Assembly: GCA_029861955.1 (NCBI GenBank)
Contig: JAOTYK010000012.1
Span: 62,001-126,000, forward strand
Source of the DNA: Acidobacteriota bacterium
GTDB taxonomy: Bacteria; Acidobacteriota; Polarisedimenticolia; Polarisedimenticolales; Polarisedimenticolaceae
Direction: 5' to 3'
Length of the DNA: 64,000 nucleotides
The notes below the pieces were generated by a model that searched no databases, was not told where the DNA came from, and saw only the letters and a program-made list of their open reading frames with translations. The position numbers were made by a program, and so were the translations under genes. Shown one piece after another: positions 45,471 to 55,590 of this stretch (the first letter of the stretch is position 1; every line of letters begins with the position of its first letter).

Positions 45471-46676
45471 ATCGAAGAGAACCAGCAGATACCGCCCACA
45501 TATTCCGATGAAATGGTACGCGTCCTCGATCTGGATGGGCGACGGATCGTCCTGGTCGGGACGGCCCATGTTTCCCGGGAGTCCACCGAGCTGGTTCGCA
45601 AGGTGATCGATGCCGAGCGGCCGGATCGAGTCTGTGTCGAGTTGGACGAGCAGCGGTATCAGGCCCTCTCCAAACGGAAGAAGTGGGAGAGCCTCGACCT
45701 CAAGCAGCTGATCCGTCAGAAGCAGATGTCGACGCTACTGGTCAACCTGCTCCTGGCGTCGTTTCAAAAGAAGCTCGGCGACGAGCTGGGTGTCCCGCCG
45801 GGAACCGAGTTGCTCGAGGCGACCGTCGCGGCGGACGAGCAGGAGATCCCCGTCACCCTGGCCGATCGCCCCGTCCGCATTACGTTGCTACGCGCCTGGC
45901 GCTCGATGGGATTCTGGCAACGCACCCGTCTCTCGGCCGAGCTCCTGGCGTCGGTCTTTTCGGACGCGGAGTTGTCGGAAGAGGATCTGCGGCGTCTCAA
46001 GAGCCGCGACATGCTGAACGAATTGATGTCCGAGATGGCGGGTCAGCTACCGACTCTCAAGCGGGTCCTGATCGACGAGCGCGACCTCTATCTGGCCGAT
46101 CGAATCCGGGACTCCGAGGGACAGACCGTCGTCGCCATCGTCGGCGCGGGTCATCTGGAAGGGATCGTCCAGACGCTCCACGACAAACCGGACGTCGATC
46201 TGGAAGAGATCTCGAAGATCCCCGCTCCCAGTCCGTGGGGTCGCGTCATCGCGTGGGGCATCCCCACGCTGATCGTCGCGGCGATCATCACGATCGGTGT
46301 CACGAAGGGCTCGAGCGTCGCGGGCCAGAACCTGGGTTACTGGGTGCTGGCCAACGGCATTCCTTCGGCGCTAGGGGCTCTTCTGGCGCTGGCCCACCCG
46401 TTCACCATCATCGCGGCGTTTCTCGCCGCACCGCTGACCAGTCTCAACCCGGCCATCGGTGCCGGCTATGTGACGGGTCTGGTACAGACGTGGGTCTCGC
46501 CCCCACAGGTGAAGGACTTTCAGACGGTCGTGGACGACGCGTCGCGGTTCTCCATGTGGTGGAAGAACCGCGTGTTACGCGTCATCCTGGCGACCATCCT
46601 GCCGATGTTCGGAAGTGTCCTCGGCACCTTCGTCGGTGGCTGGCATATCTTCCAGAACCTCTTCGGTGGTTCCTGA
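45471..46676 (+). CDS. TraB/PrgY-family membrane protein, possible ATC start
   Basis: TraB-type domain with LVGTAHVSRES near the N-terminus, VCVELDEQRYQAL, VAIVGAGHLEGI, then four or so membrane segments at the C-terminus (WGIPTLIVAAIITIGV, ILATILPMFGSVLGTFVGG). Members are related to the enterococcal pheromone-shutdown protein; bacterial function is otherwise unclear, a metalloprotease-like activity having been suggested for the fold. From ATG 45513 it has 387 aa. However, GGCAGGAGG (45453-45461) is spaced 9 bp from an in-frame ATC at 45471, and the 14 extra codons (IEENQQIPPTYSDE) fit the N-terminal region expected of homologs, so I give the longer limit. Confidence 0.7.
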   Translation: MEENQQIPPTYSDEMVRVLDLDGRRIVLVGTAHVSRESTELVRKVIDAERPDRVCVELDEQRYQALSKRKKWESLDLKQLIRQKQMSTLLVNLLLASFQKKLGDELGVPPGTELLEATVAADEQEIPVTLADRPVRITLLRAWRSMGFWQRTRLSAELLASVFSDAELSEEDLRRLKSRDMLNELMSEMAGQLPTLKRVLIDERDLYLADRIRDSEGQTVVAIVGAGHLEGIVQTLHDKPDVDLEEISKIPAPSPWGRVIAWGIPTLIVAAIITIGVTKGSSVAGQNLGYWVLANGIPSALGALLALAHPFTIIAAFLAAPLTSLNPAIGAGYVTGLVQTWVSPPQVKDFQTVVDDASRFSMWWKNRVLRVILATILPMFGSVLGTFVGGWHIFQNLFGGS

Positions 46677-46679
46677 GAC

Positions 46680-48836
46680 CTAGCTCCTGGCCAGATCCAG
46701 CAGGAACGCCCAACGGAACGCGATCTCTTTGTAACGCTCGTCGCGGGCCGACGCGCCACCGTGACCGGCTTCCATGTTGGTCTTCATCATCAGTCGGTTG
46801 TCGTCGGATTTCAGTTTACGGAGTCGCGCGACCCACTTGGCCGGCTCCCAGTACTGGACCTGCGAGTCGTGCAGACCGGTGGTCACGAGCATGTGGGGGT
46901 AGGCACTCTCGGCGACGTTGTCATACGGCGAGTAGGAAAGGATGTAGTCGTAGTACGCCTTGTCGTTGGGGTTCCCCCACTCGTCGTACTCGCTCGTGGT
47001 CAGCGGAATCGAATCGTCGAGCATGGTCGTGACGACATCGACGAAGGGCACCGCCGCGATGACACCGTCGAACAGGTCCCCTCGCATGTTGACCACGGCT
47101 CCCATCAGCAGTCCACCGGCGCTACCGCCGTAGGCGTAGATGTGTGCCGGGTCCGCATACTTCTCGGTCTTCAGGTATTCGGCTACATCGATGAAGTCGG
47201 TGAAGGTGTTCTTCTTGTGGAACAGCTTGCCGTTCTCGTACCACTGGCGACCCAGCTCCTCGCCACCACGGACGTGAGCGATCGCGTAGATGAACCCACG
47301 CTCCAACAGGCTGAGTCGCGAGGCACTGAACGTCGCGTCGATCGTGTTGCCGTACGAGCCGTACCCGTAGAGCAGCAGCGCCGAGCTGCCGTCGAGCTTG
47401 GTGTCCTTGTGGAAGACGATCGACACCGGGACTTTGACACCATCCTGCGCGGTCGCCCAGCGTCGTTGCGTCACGTAGTCATCGGAGTCGTAGCCACCGA
47501 GGACCTCGTCCTGTTTCAACAGCGTCTTCTCTCGGCTGACCATGTCATAGTCGTAGACCGAGTTCGGCACCGTCATCGACGTATAGCCGTAGCGAAGCGT
47601 GGACGTCTCGAAGGAGCGGTTGCCCGTCGTGTAGGCCAGGTAGGCCTCCTGACCGAAATCCAGGTAGTGCTCGTCGCTGCCGTCCCACGGACGGATGCGC
47701 AACTGCACCAAACCCTCTTGCCTCTCGGCGACGACCAGGAAGTCGGAGAAGATCTCGAAGTCCTCGAGGAGGACGTCATCACGATGCGGCAGGACCTCGG
47801 TCCAGTTCTTGAGGGCGGTCGCATCGGTTGAGGTCTTCATCAGGCGGAAGTTTTTTGCCCCGTGATTGGTCCGGATGTAGAACGAGTCGCCGTAGTGATC
47901 GATACCGTACTCGTGGTTTCGCTCACGCGGAAGGAAGACGGAGAACTCTCCAGTCGGGTTGGTCGCATCGACGAATCGGTACTCCGACGACAGGGTCTGC
48001 TGCGACACGATCATCATGTAGCGTTTGGACTTCGTCTTGAAGACGTAGCTACCGAACGTGTCATCGTCTTCCTGATAGACCAGAACATCGTCAGCGGCGG
48101 GTGTTCCAAGCGTATGACGGTAGATCTGGAACGAACGAAGCGTCTGCAGGTCCTTGCGGCCGTAGAACAGCGTCTTGCCATCCTCGGCCCAGGACACGTT
48201 CGAACTGGCGTCCTCGATGACGTCGCTGAACTCCTCGCCCGTCTCGAGGTTTCGGAAATGAATGTCATAGATTCGCCGCCCCACGCGATCGATCGCGTAA
48301 GCCAGCAGCTTTCCGTCGGACGTCACCTGGACCCCACTGACGCCCAGGTAGTCGTCCTGGGCCACGACGAACTCGTTCACGTCGAGGACGATCTCTTCGT
48401 CCGCTTCCAGAGAGCCCTGCTTACGACAGTAGATCGGGTAGTCCTTGCCGTCTTCGTAGCGACGATAAGAGAAGTAGCCGTTCTCGAGGACCGGCACGGA
48501 GCTGTCGTCCTGCTTGATGCGACCCTTGATCTCATCGAACAGCGTCTCGCGGAGCGACTCGGTGTGGGCCGTCATCGATTCCGTGTAGGCGTTCTCGGCT
48601 TCGAGGTAGGAGATGACTTCCGGGTCCTCGCGGTCGTTCATCCAGTAGTACTCGTCCTGGCGGACGTCCCCGTGGATCTCGAGCTCTTTCGCGATCTCCG
48701 TCGCCACCGGCGGCTCCAGCCCCTCGGGCGGCGCGCCCCACGAAACTCCCTTGTCCTTTTGCTCACACGACACGGCTAAAACTCCCAACATGATGAAGGT
48801 CAAGATAAGACCGATGGGTTGGCGGACTCTATTCAT
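46680..48836 (-). CDS. S9-family oligopeptidase (oligopeptidase B-like) lipoprotein
   Basis: 718 aa. Signal peptide with candidate lipobox AVSC (residues about 21-24). Beta-propeller about 75-420, then the alpha/beta hydrolase catalytic domain: nucleophile Ser in YGGSAGGLLMG, catalytic His in EAGHGGASAR, and an Asp between them (near LVTTGLHDSQV). The N-terminal DEYYWMNDREDPEVISYLEAEN and RRYEDGKDYPIYCRK are typical of oligopeptidase B/prolyl oligopeptidase. It cleaves peptides, often after basic residues or Pro. Membrane anchoring is unusual, as most family members are cytosolic. ATG at 48836 preferred over 48869. Confidence 0.88.
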   Translation of the reverse strand: MNRVRQPIGLILTFIMLGVLAVSCEQKDKGVSWGAPPEGLEPPVATEIAKELEIHGDVRQDEYYWMNDREDPEVISYLEAENAYTESMTAHTESLRETLFDEIKGRIKQDDSSVPVLENGYFSYRRYEDGKDYPIYCRKQGSLEADEEIVLDVNEFVVAQDDYLGVSGVQVTSDGKLLAYAIDRVGRRIYDIHFRNLETGEEFSDVIEDASSNVSWAEDGKTLFYGRKDLQTLRSFQIYRHTLGTPAADDVLVYQEDDDTFGSYVFKTKSKRYMMIVSQQTLSSEYRFVDATNPTGEFSVFLPRERNHEYGIDHYGDSFYIRTNHGAKNFRLMKTSTDATALKNWTEVLPHRDDVLLEDFEIFSDFLVVAERQEGLVQLRIRPWDGSDEHYLDFGQEAYLAYTTGNRSFETSTLRYGYTSMTVPNSVYDYDMVSREKTLLKQDEVLGGYDSDDYVTQRRWATAQDGVKVPVSIVFHKDTKLDGSSALLLYGYGSYGNTIDATFSASRLSLLERGFIYAIAHVRGGEELGRQWYENGKLFHKKNTFTDFIDVAEYLKTEKYADPAHIYAYGGSAGGLLMGAVVNMRGDLFDGVIAAVPFVDVVTTMLDDSIPLTTSEYDEWGNPNDKAYYDYILSYSPYDNVAESAYPHMLVTTGLHDSQVQYWEPAKWVARLRKLKSDDNRLMMKTNMEAGHGGASARDERYKEIAFRWAFLLDLARS

Positions 48837-48922
48837 GGCTCGTTCCTCCCGGATTTCCCAAGGTGTCACGTCTCTAGATTGTTAATTGATTGTCGCTTCC
48901 CCGGACGGGGCGAACGAAAGGT

Positions 48923-48999
<77 letters not shown>

Positions 49000-49044
49000 T
49001 CAAGTTGTTGCTGGTTCCCGTGCGACTGGCGTACGGGAAGCGGG

Positions 49045-49072
49045 AGTATAGCAGATCCCCAACGGCCATCAA
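49045..49072 (-). promoter_or_regulatory. Promoter of tRNA-fMet
   Basis: Minus-strand TTGATG (49072-49067) and TATACT (49050-49045), 16-bp spacer. The -35 box includes the TGA stop of ftsB. Start expected near 49038, about 39 nt before mature tRNA; CCCGT and ACGGG can pair in this leader. Confidence 0.5.
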
Positions 49073-49464
49073 GGGTTCCCACGGAGTGCTGACGGACCCA
49101 GCGGGCGTGCTGCGGTAGGGGCATGATCCGTCCCACTACGCGCGGCCCGCGGTAGCAGAAACTGGACCTCGCCGTCGCGCCCGTAACCCAGCCGTTCGCG
49201 GGCGATCCGCTCGCGGGCCGAGGGCTCGTTCTGCAGCCTCTGGATATCCCGGGCGAGGGTCGCGTTCCGCACCTCCTGCCGATCCAGTTCGCCCTGAACG
49301 TTTCGACAGGCACGTCGGAGGCGACCCAGCTCGAGGTAACCGTCGTCCCCGAAGATCGCGGACAACGACCCCGCAAGGAACAGCCCGACGAGCGCCATCG
49401 GAATCAGGCGGCGATTGAATCGCGCCGGTGGGGCGTTCTTTTGTTCGTCGTCTCTTGTACTCAT
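49069..49464 (-). CDS. ftsB: Cell-division protein FtsB/DivIC family
   Basis: 131 aa. Short cytosolic N-terminus, one membrane helix about 20-40 (LIPMALVGLFLAGSLSAIFG), a coiled coil about 45-80 (RRACRNVQGELDRQEVRNATLA), and the family end segment RERIARERLGYGRDGEVQFLLP. FtsB joins FtsL and FtsQ to regulate septal peptidoglycan synthesis. Position directly downstream of enolase (12-bp gap) is conserved in many bacteria and supports the call. The tail beyond about 110 is Pro/Ala-rich and apparently lineage specific. Confidence 0.87.
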   Translation of the reverse strand: MSTRDDEQKNAPPARFNRRLIPMALVGLFLAGSLSAIFGDDGYLELGRLRRACRNVQGELDRQEVRNATLARDIQRLQNEPSARERIARERLGYGRDGEVQFLLPRAARSGTDHAPTAARPLGPSALRGNP

Positions 49465-49476
49465 GCGATCACGGTT

Positions 49477-50802
<1,326 letters not shown>

Positions 50803-50943
50803 CTATTAAGTCGACAAAGTCCCCTGCGATGATAACGCACACGTCGTCGGCCCTCAACAAGGAACATCCGTGTTTTCAGTCAGATAGAGACTGTTCGCCC
50901 TACGTTCGTCTCTTGCTAAACTGACGACCCCGAAGGAGACACC

Positions 50944-51288
50944 GTGACGACAAACCCATCCGCCTTCCGATTGATCCTCACGACGGCCGGAACGGCCACG
51001 CAGGCCCGAGATCTCGCGCGGACCCTCGTCACCGCGAAGGTCGCGGCGTGTGTCAACGTGCTCCCGGGAATGTGCTCCCACTACCACTGGCAGGGTGAAC
51101 TTCAGGAAGAGGCCGAGGTGCTGCTGTTGATCAAGACGACCGCGGACAACGTGGACGAGGTTCAGCGGCTGCTGACCGAGCACCACACCTACGACCTGCC
51201 GGAGTTTCTGGTGGTCCACATCGACGACGGCGAGCCTCGTTACCTGTCATGGCTTGCGGAGCAGTGCTCCAGCGGGCCGGCGAGCTAG
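50944..51288 (+). CDS. cutA: CutA-type divalent cation tolerance protein
   Basis: 114 aa, GTG start with GAAGGAGACACC upstream. Small ferredoxin-like trimeric fold; CutA signatures AACVNVLPGMCSHYHWQGELQ and YDLPEFLVVHIDDGEPRYLSWL. Linked to copper tolerance, with unclear mechanism. Its TAG stop overlaps the convergent trans-sulfuration gene at palindrome CTAG. Confidence 0.88.
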   Translation: MTTNPSAFRLILTTAGTATQARDLARTLVTAKVAACVNVLPGMCSHYHWQGELQEEAEVLLLIKTTADNVDEVQRLLTEHHTYDLPEFLVVHIDDGEPRYLSWLAEQCSSGPAS

Positions 51289-52472
51289 CGTCGGCGCTTG
51301 GAGCCGAGCGCCCGATCCAGATCGTCCAGCAGATCGTCCACATCCTCGACGCCGACGGAGATCCGGCAGAGCCCGTCCGTCACACCTATCCGCTTGCGAT
51401 CGGCGGCGGGAACCGCTCCGTGGGTCATCGAAGCCGGATGAGAGACCAGGGACTCGACGCCACCGAGACTCTCGGCCAACGCGCAGAGTTGCAGTCGATC
51501 GAGGAACTTCTTGGCGCGGGCCTGGGTCTTCAGGTCGAACGAGATCATGCCGCCGAAGCCCTTCATCTGCCGACGGGCCAGGCGATGCTGGGGATGATGC
51601 TTCAGGCCGGGATAGACCACATGCTCGATCCGCGGGTCGGCATCCATCCACGCGGAGATCTTGCGTGCGCTGGCCTCGTGTCGCTCCATCCGCAGCGAGA
51701 GGGTCTTGATCCCGCGAAGGATCAGGAAGCTGTCCATTGGTGAGAGGATGGCGCCGATGCTGTTCTGCAGCCAGCTCAGCCGTTCGGCGTCCTTCTTGTC
51801 GGTGCTGATGACGGCACCGCCGATGCTGTCGCTGTGGCCGTTGAGAAACTTGGTCGTGGAATGGACCACGATGTCCGCGCCGAGGTCCAACGGCCGCTGC
51901 AACATCGGGCTCATGAACGTGTTGTCCACGACGAAGCGCAGGCGATGCTTGCGCGAGATCGCGGCGGCCCGCCTGAGGTCCGTCAACTCCAGGGTCGGGT
52001 TGGTGGGTGTCTCGACGTACAGCATCTTGGTGTTGGGCTGCAGCGCACCCTCGATGGCCTTCAGGTCCCGCGTATCGACCCACGTGAAGTCCAGACCGAA
52101 CTGCCGCAGCAGCCCCTCGAACAGTCGATACGTTCCGCCGTAGACATTCCGCGAGACGATGACATGATCGCCGGACTCCAGGAGTTGCAGGACGGCGTGG
52201 ATCGCGGACATGCCCGACGCGAAGCAGCGGGCCTCGAGACCGCCCTCGAGGACGGCCAGGTTTCGCTCGAGCGCGCTACGGGTCGGGTTGATCGTCCGCG
52301 CGTAGTCGAACGGCCACCCCTCGTTGAATCCGGGCTGCCGATAGGTGGACGTCAGGTAGACCGGTTGCATGACCGCGCCGGTCAGCGGATCGGGCTCCTG
52401 TCCGCCGTGGACCACCTGGGTCGACGGTCGCTGGTCGTTCTTCTTGTTGCCGCGTCCCTTCGACCTTGCCAT
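51285..52472 (-). CDS. Cys/Met-metabolism PLP enzyme (cystathionine gamma-synthase/gamma-lyase type)
   Basis: 395 aa. Fold-type I PLP enzyme. PLP Lys in HSTTKFLNGHSD, ASGMSAIHAVLQLL phosphate loop, VETPTNPTLELTDL, and the C-terminal ESLGGVESLVSHPASMTH. The family covers cystathionine gamma-synthase, gamma-lyase and beta-lyase; sequence alone does not separate them safely. Together with the CBS-type gene at 31174, gamma-lyase activity would complete reverse transsulfuration. ATG at 52472 follows AAGGAG with an 8-nt spacer; the 9-residue upstream extension is not used. Lysine/arginine-rich ends are unusual. Confidence 0.86.
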   Translation of the reverse strand: MARSKGRGNKKNDQRPSTQVVHGGQEPDPLTGAVMQPVYLTSTYRQPGFNEGWPFDYARTINPTRSALERNLAVLEGGLEARCFASGMSAIHAVLQLLESGDHVIVSRNVYGGTYRLFEGLLRQFGLDFTWVDTRDLKAIEGALQPNTKMLYVETPTNPTLELTDLRRAAAISRKHRLRFVVDNTFMSPMLQRPLDLGADIVVHSTTKFLNGHSDSIGGAVISTDKKDAERLSWLQNSIGAILSPMDSFLILRGIKTLSLRMERHEASARKISAWMDADPRIEHVVYPGLKHHPQHRLARRQMKGFGGMISFDLKTQARAKKFLDRLQLCALAESLGGVESLVSHPASMTHGAVPAADRKRIGVTDGLCRISVGVEDVDDLLDDLDRALGSKRRR

Positions 52473-52541
52473 GACTTCAATCTCCTTGGGGGTGTCCACT
52501 AGAGATACCGGTCTCCCGGCACCTCCGCAAGGGTCCGAAAT

Positions 52542-52979
52542 CTATCGATGAGACTCGAGCGTCAATCGAAACTGCGCAGCCTGATAGGCGCGGTCATTGA
52601 CGTCGTCGAAGACCAGTCGGTAGGTGCGGGCCCTCCCCGGCTTCAGCCCCCGTAGGCGGCTGCCACCCGTCGCCGCGCCCAGGAGATGCTGTTCCCCGTC
52701 GAACAGGGCCACCACCAGACCGATCCGTGTCGTGGCGTCGGAGGTGTTGGAGACAAGGATGTCCACCGCGATCTCGCCACCGACCCGGGAATGGGAGCCA
52801 CCGACGGTGGCCGGAAGCCGGAAGCGCAGCTGATCGATTCGGATTCCGTTGCCATCGGTCTCGCGGATCTCGATGGGATCACGATGATCGAACGGGCCTG
52901 TGAGATGGAGTGGGTCGGCCGCGGCCGTGCAAAGCACAACCAGCGATGTCGCGATCAGAACCGAAAGGAAGCGACACAT
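52542..52979 (-). CDS. Small secreted beta-sandwich protein, unknown function
   Basis: 145 aa. Signal peptide about 1-20 (FLSVLIATSLVVLCTAAA). The mature part is beta-rich (AVDILVSNTSDATTRIGLVVALFDGEQHLLGA then LKPGRARTYRLVF), resembling FxLYD-like or transglutaminase-accessory Ig-type domains. No catalytic motif. It follows moaC on the same strand with a 9-bp gap but shows no link to molybdenum cofactor synthesis. Confidence 0.65.
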   Translation of the reverse strand: MCRFLSVLIATSLVVLCTAAADPLHLTGPFDHRDPIEIRETDGNGIRIDQLRFRLPATVGGSHSRVGGEIAVDILVSNTSDATTRIGLVVALFDGEQHLLGAATGGSRLRGLKPGRARTYRLVFDDVNDRAYQAAQFRLTLESHR

Positions 52980-52988
52980 CGAGACTCC

Positions 52989-53474
52989 TTACAGCGGCGA
53001 CCGTGTCCAGTGGCCGCTTCGGCCGCCGCTCTTCTCTAGTAGGTGCACGCCGCCGATCTCGACCCCGCGATCCACCGCCTTCGTCATGTCGTAGATCGCA
53101 AGACAGGCCGCACTCACCGCGACAAGGGCCTCCATCTCCACACCGGTCGTCCAGTCCGCGCTGGCACGGCCGGTCACGACCACGGCAGAGGTGTCGGCAT
53201 CCAGAACGAAGTCGACGACGACCTCGTTCAGCGGGATGCTGTGGCACAACGGCACCCAGTCGGACGTTCGCTTGGCCGCCTGGATCCCCGCAAGTCGGGC
53301 CACGGCCAGGGCGTCCCCCTTGGCCAGCCGATTCTCCTCGAGCTGCCGAAACGCCTCGGCGGACATGGAGACCCGACCCTCGGCGATCGCCACTCGACGG
53401 GTCACCGGCTTATCGCCGACGTCCACCATGCGGGCTCGCCCGTCCTTGTCCACGTGGGTCAGTTTCTCATCCAC
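52989..53474 (-). CDS. moaC: Cyclic pyranopterin monophosphate synthase
   Basis: 161 aa from a GTG at 53474, the exact usual length. Converts the MoaA product to cyclic pyranopterin phosphate in molybdenum cofactor synthesis. Signatures: LTHVDKDGRARMVDVGDKPVTRR, GIQAAKRTSDWVPLCHSIPL, ASADWTTGVEMEALVAVSAA and YDMTKAVDRGVEIGGVHLLEKSGG region. An open frame continues upstream to 53789, but that overlaps pepD antisense. moaA is not in the window; mobA is 1.5 kb away. Confidence 0.94.
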   Translation of the reverse strand: MDEKLTHVDKDGRARMVDVGDKPVTRRVAIAEGRVSMSAEAFRQLEENRLAKGDALAVARLAGIQAAKRTSDWVPLCHSIPLNEVVVDFVLDADTSAVVVTGRASADWTTGVEMEALVAVSAACLAIYDMTKAVDRGVEIGGVHLLEKSGGRSGHWTRSPL

Positions 53475-53526
53475 CGGATCGCCACCTATACTGTCCGCCT
53501 TGCCCCGAACACTGAGGATACACCAG

Positions 53527-55005
53527 ATGAATCCAGCTATCGCCGCAACGGAGCCGCGCTCCCTCTGGAGCCACTTCGCCACTATCCTGACGTTACCTCG
53601 ACCCTCGAAGCATGAGGAACGCATCGTCCGTTGGATCCGCGACTGGTCCGCCGACCACGGCTTCGAATGCAAGAGCGATGAGACCGGTAACCTGGTCGTG
53701 CGCGTCCCCGGAAGCCCCGGACACGAGGACGCCCCGACGGTCATCCTGCAGTCCCATCTCGACATGGTGTGTGAGAAGAACGGCGACACCGGTCATGATT
53801 TTCACAAGGACCCGATCCCGGCCATCATCGATGGCGACTGGGTCGTCACCGAGGGAACGACACTCGGCGCGGACAACGGTATCGGCGTGGCCGCGTCCAT
53901 GGCCGCCGCCGTCGACGAGACCGTGGTCCACGGACCGCTGGAGCTGCTGTTTACCGTCGACGAGGAGACGGGGCTGACCGGTGCCGCCGGGCTCGACGGT
54001 TCGCTGCTATCCGGCCGTCTTCTGCTCAACCTGGACTCCGAGGATGAAGGGATCCTCTACATCGGCTGCGCCGGCGGCGCGGATAGCCTGTTACAGAGCG
54101 ACTCGGAGCGGGTTGCACCGGCTGACGACGACGTGACCATCACGGTCGACGTGCGGGGGCTTCGCGGTGGCCACTCGGGAATGGATATCTGCGACAACCG
54201 TGGTAACGCGATCATCCTGTTGAGCCGCAGCCTGCGCAGCCTCGATGAGGCCGAGATTCCCTGGGCGCTACACACGCTGACCGGTGGCGGCCTGAGCAAT
54301 GCCATCCCCCGCGAGGCCAGCGCCGCCATCGCCGTCCATCGCGACCGGGCGGCCGATGCGATCCGCTGCATGGAGGCCGCCGCCGTCGCCCTGCGCGAGC
54401 AGTACGCGGGTCCCGAGAAGGACTGGTCCGTCATCTGCAGCGGCGCCAGCGCCTGCACCCATCCCGATGTTTTGACCGACGCCGATCGTCGACGCCTGAT
54501 GTCGTTGCTGCTTGCACTCCCCAACGGGGTCCTGGCCATGAGCCGTGAGATCCCCGGACTCGTGGAGACCTCCAACAACGTCGCCATCGTGCGGGTCGAG
54601 GGCCCGCAGATGGAGGCCGTCGCCAGTTCACGCAGCAGCCTCGAGTCGGCTCGGGACGGTGTCCTGCAACAGATCGCCTCCTGTGCGGATCTGGCGGGGT
54701 TCGGCGTCGCGCTGACCGACTCCTATCCCGGTTGGCAGCCGGACCTGGATTCTCAGGCGCTTGCAGTCTTGCGGGATGTCTACACGGAGTTGTCCAACGG
54801 GGACACGCCCGCCGTCACCGCGGTCCACGCCGGTCTCGAGTGTGGACTCCTGGCGGAGCGGATCCCGGGTGTGGCGATGGTCTCCTTCGGGCCGACCATC
54901 CGACATGCACACTCCCCGGACGAGCGGGTCTCGATCCCCTCGGTGGCACGCTTCTGGGAGGCTCTCCGTCGCGCGTTGCATCGCTTCGGAAAGACGGAGA
55001 GCTAG
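53527..55005 (+). CDS. pepD: Cytosolic non-specific dipeptidase / aminoacyl-histidine dipeptidase
   Basis: 492 aa, M20 family. Zinc ligands: QSHLDMV (His, Asp), ADNGIG (bridging Asp), VDEETGLTGA (Glu, catalytic) and a C-terminal His in AHSPDERVSI. The lid domain occupies about 210-390. Hydrolyses Xaa-His and other dipeptides. ATG at 53527 gives the family N-terminus (EPRSLWSHFATI); a longer open frame to 53191 is moaC antisense. It lies between moaC and mobA, both on the other strand. Confidence 0.92.
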   Translation: MNPAIAATEPRSLWSHFATILTLPRPSKHEERIVRWIRDWSADHGFECKSDETGNLVVRVPGSPGHEDAPTVILQSHLDMVCEKNGDTGHDFHKDPIPAIIDGDWVVTEGTTLGADNGIGVAASMAAAVDETVVHGPLELLFTVDEETGLTGAAGLDGSLLSGRLLLNLDSEDEGILYIGCAGGADSLLQSDSERVAPADDDVTITVDVRGLRGGHSGMDICDNRGNAIILLSRSLRSLDEAEIPWALHTLTGGGLSNAIPREASAAIAVHRDRAADAIRCMEAAAVALREQYAGPEKDWSVICSGASACTHPDVLTDADRRRLMSLLLALPNGVLAMSREIPGLVETSNNVAIVRVEGPQMEAVASSRSSLESARDGVLQQIASCADLAGFGVALTDSYPGWQPDLDSQALAVLRDVYTELSNGDTPAVTAVHAGLECGLLAERIPGVAMVSFGPTIRHAHSPDERVSIPSVARFWEALRRALHRFGKTES

Positions 55006-55568
55006 GTGACCTGCTGCCAGTCCTGAGGGTGATTGACGTTCAGCAGGATATCGTCGCGCTGAGGTTGTAGCGTCGAGATCGCGATCCGCTGGACTTCCAG
55101 TTCACGAAGGATCGAGCGCACCTTGTAGCGCGTCTCGTCCACCGCCGCCTGCACGATCGCCGCCGCATCCCGACGCCAGATCGCCACCAGGGGATGATCC
55201 CGCCCCTTCTGATCCGTCGGGAACACGACACTGGCGTCCGGCCGTGCCTGCTCCAGCAAGCGATCGAGGAACGCCCCATCGACCCGAGGGTAGTCGCAGG
55301 CCAGTACAAGCAGGTCCGACTGACCGCTGACATCGAAGCACGCGGCAATCCCCGCCAGCGGTCCACATCCCGCCGGCCCCTCATCGGGAACCGTCGTGAA
55401 CGTCGCGGCGACTTCCTGACCGGCCTGCACCGAGACGAGGACATCCTGACAACGCGGCCAGAGCGTCTCCGCCGAACGTTGCGTCAGGGTGCGACCGTCG
55501 AGGATCAGATCCGCCTTCGGCTGACCGAGCCGTTCCCCACGCCCACCTGCCAGAACTACGCCGATCAT
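55002..55568 (-). CDS. mobA: Molybdenum cofactor guanylyltransferase
   Basis: 188 aa. Attaches GMP to molybdopterin to make the bis-MGD cofactor. N-terminal nucleotide-binding VVLAGGRGERLGQPKADL; DEGPAGCGPLAGIAA; LVLACDYPRV with the metal-binding Asp; and the C-terminal DILLNVNHPQDW (MobA usually has NxNTPxD, here NHPQD). ATG at 55568. It overlaps pepD by CTAG at the 3' ends and is divergent from the DUF2064 gene over 22 bp. Confidence 0.87.
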   Translation of the reverse strand: MIGVVLAGGRGERLGQPKADLILDGRTLTQRSAETLWPRCQDVLVSVQAGQEVAATFTTVPDEGPAGCGPLAGIAACFDVSGQSDLLVLACDYPRVDGAFLDRLLEQARPDASVVFPTDQKGRDHPLVAIWRRDAAAIVQAAVDETRYKVRSILRELEVQRIAISTLQPQRDDILLNVNHPQDWQQVT

Positions 55569-55590
55569 GGAGTCATTATAGACTCGTGGG

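Noticed and set aside
53191-53526. N-terminal extension of the dipeptidase
   Set aside because: This part is the antisense of moaC, and family homologs begin near the ATG at 53527.
53475-53789. N-terminal extension of MoaC
   Set aside because: Antisense to pepD; starting at GTG 53474 gives the standard 161-residue protein.
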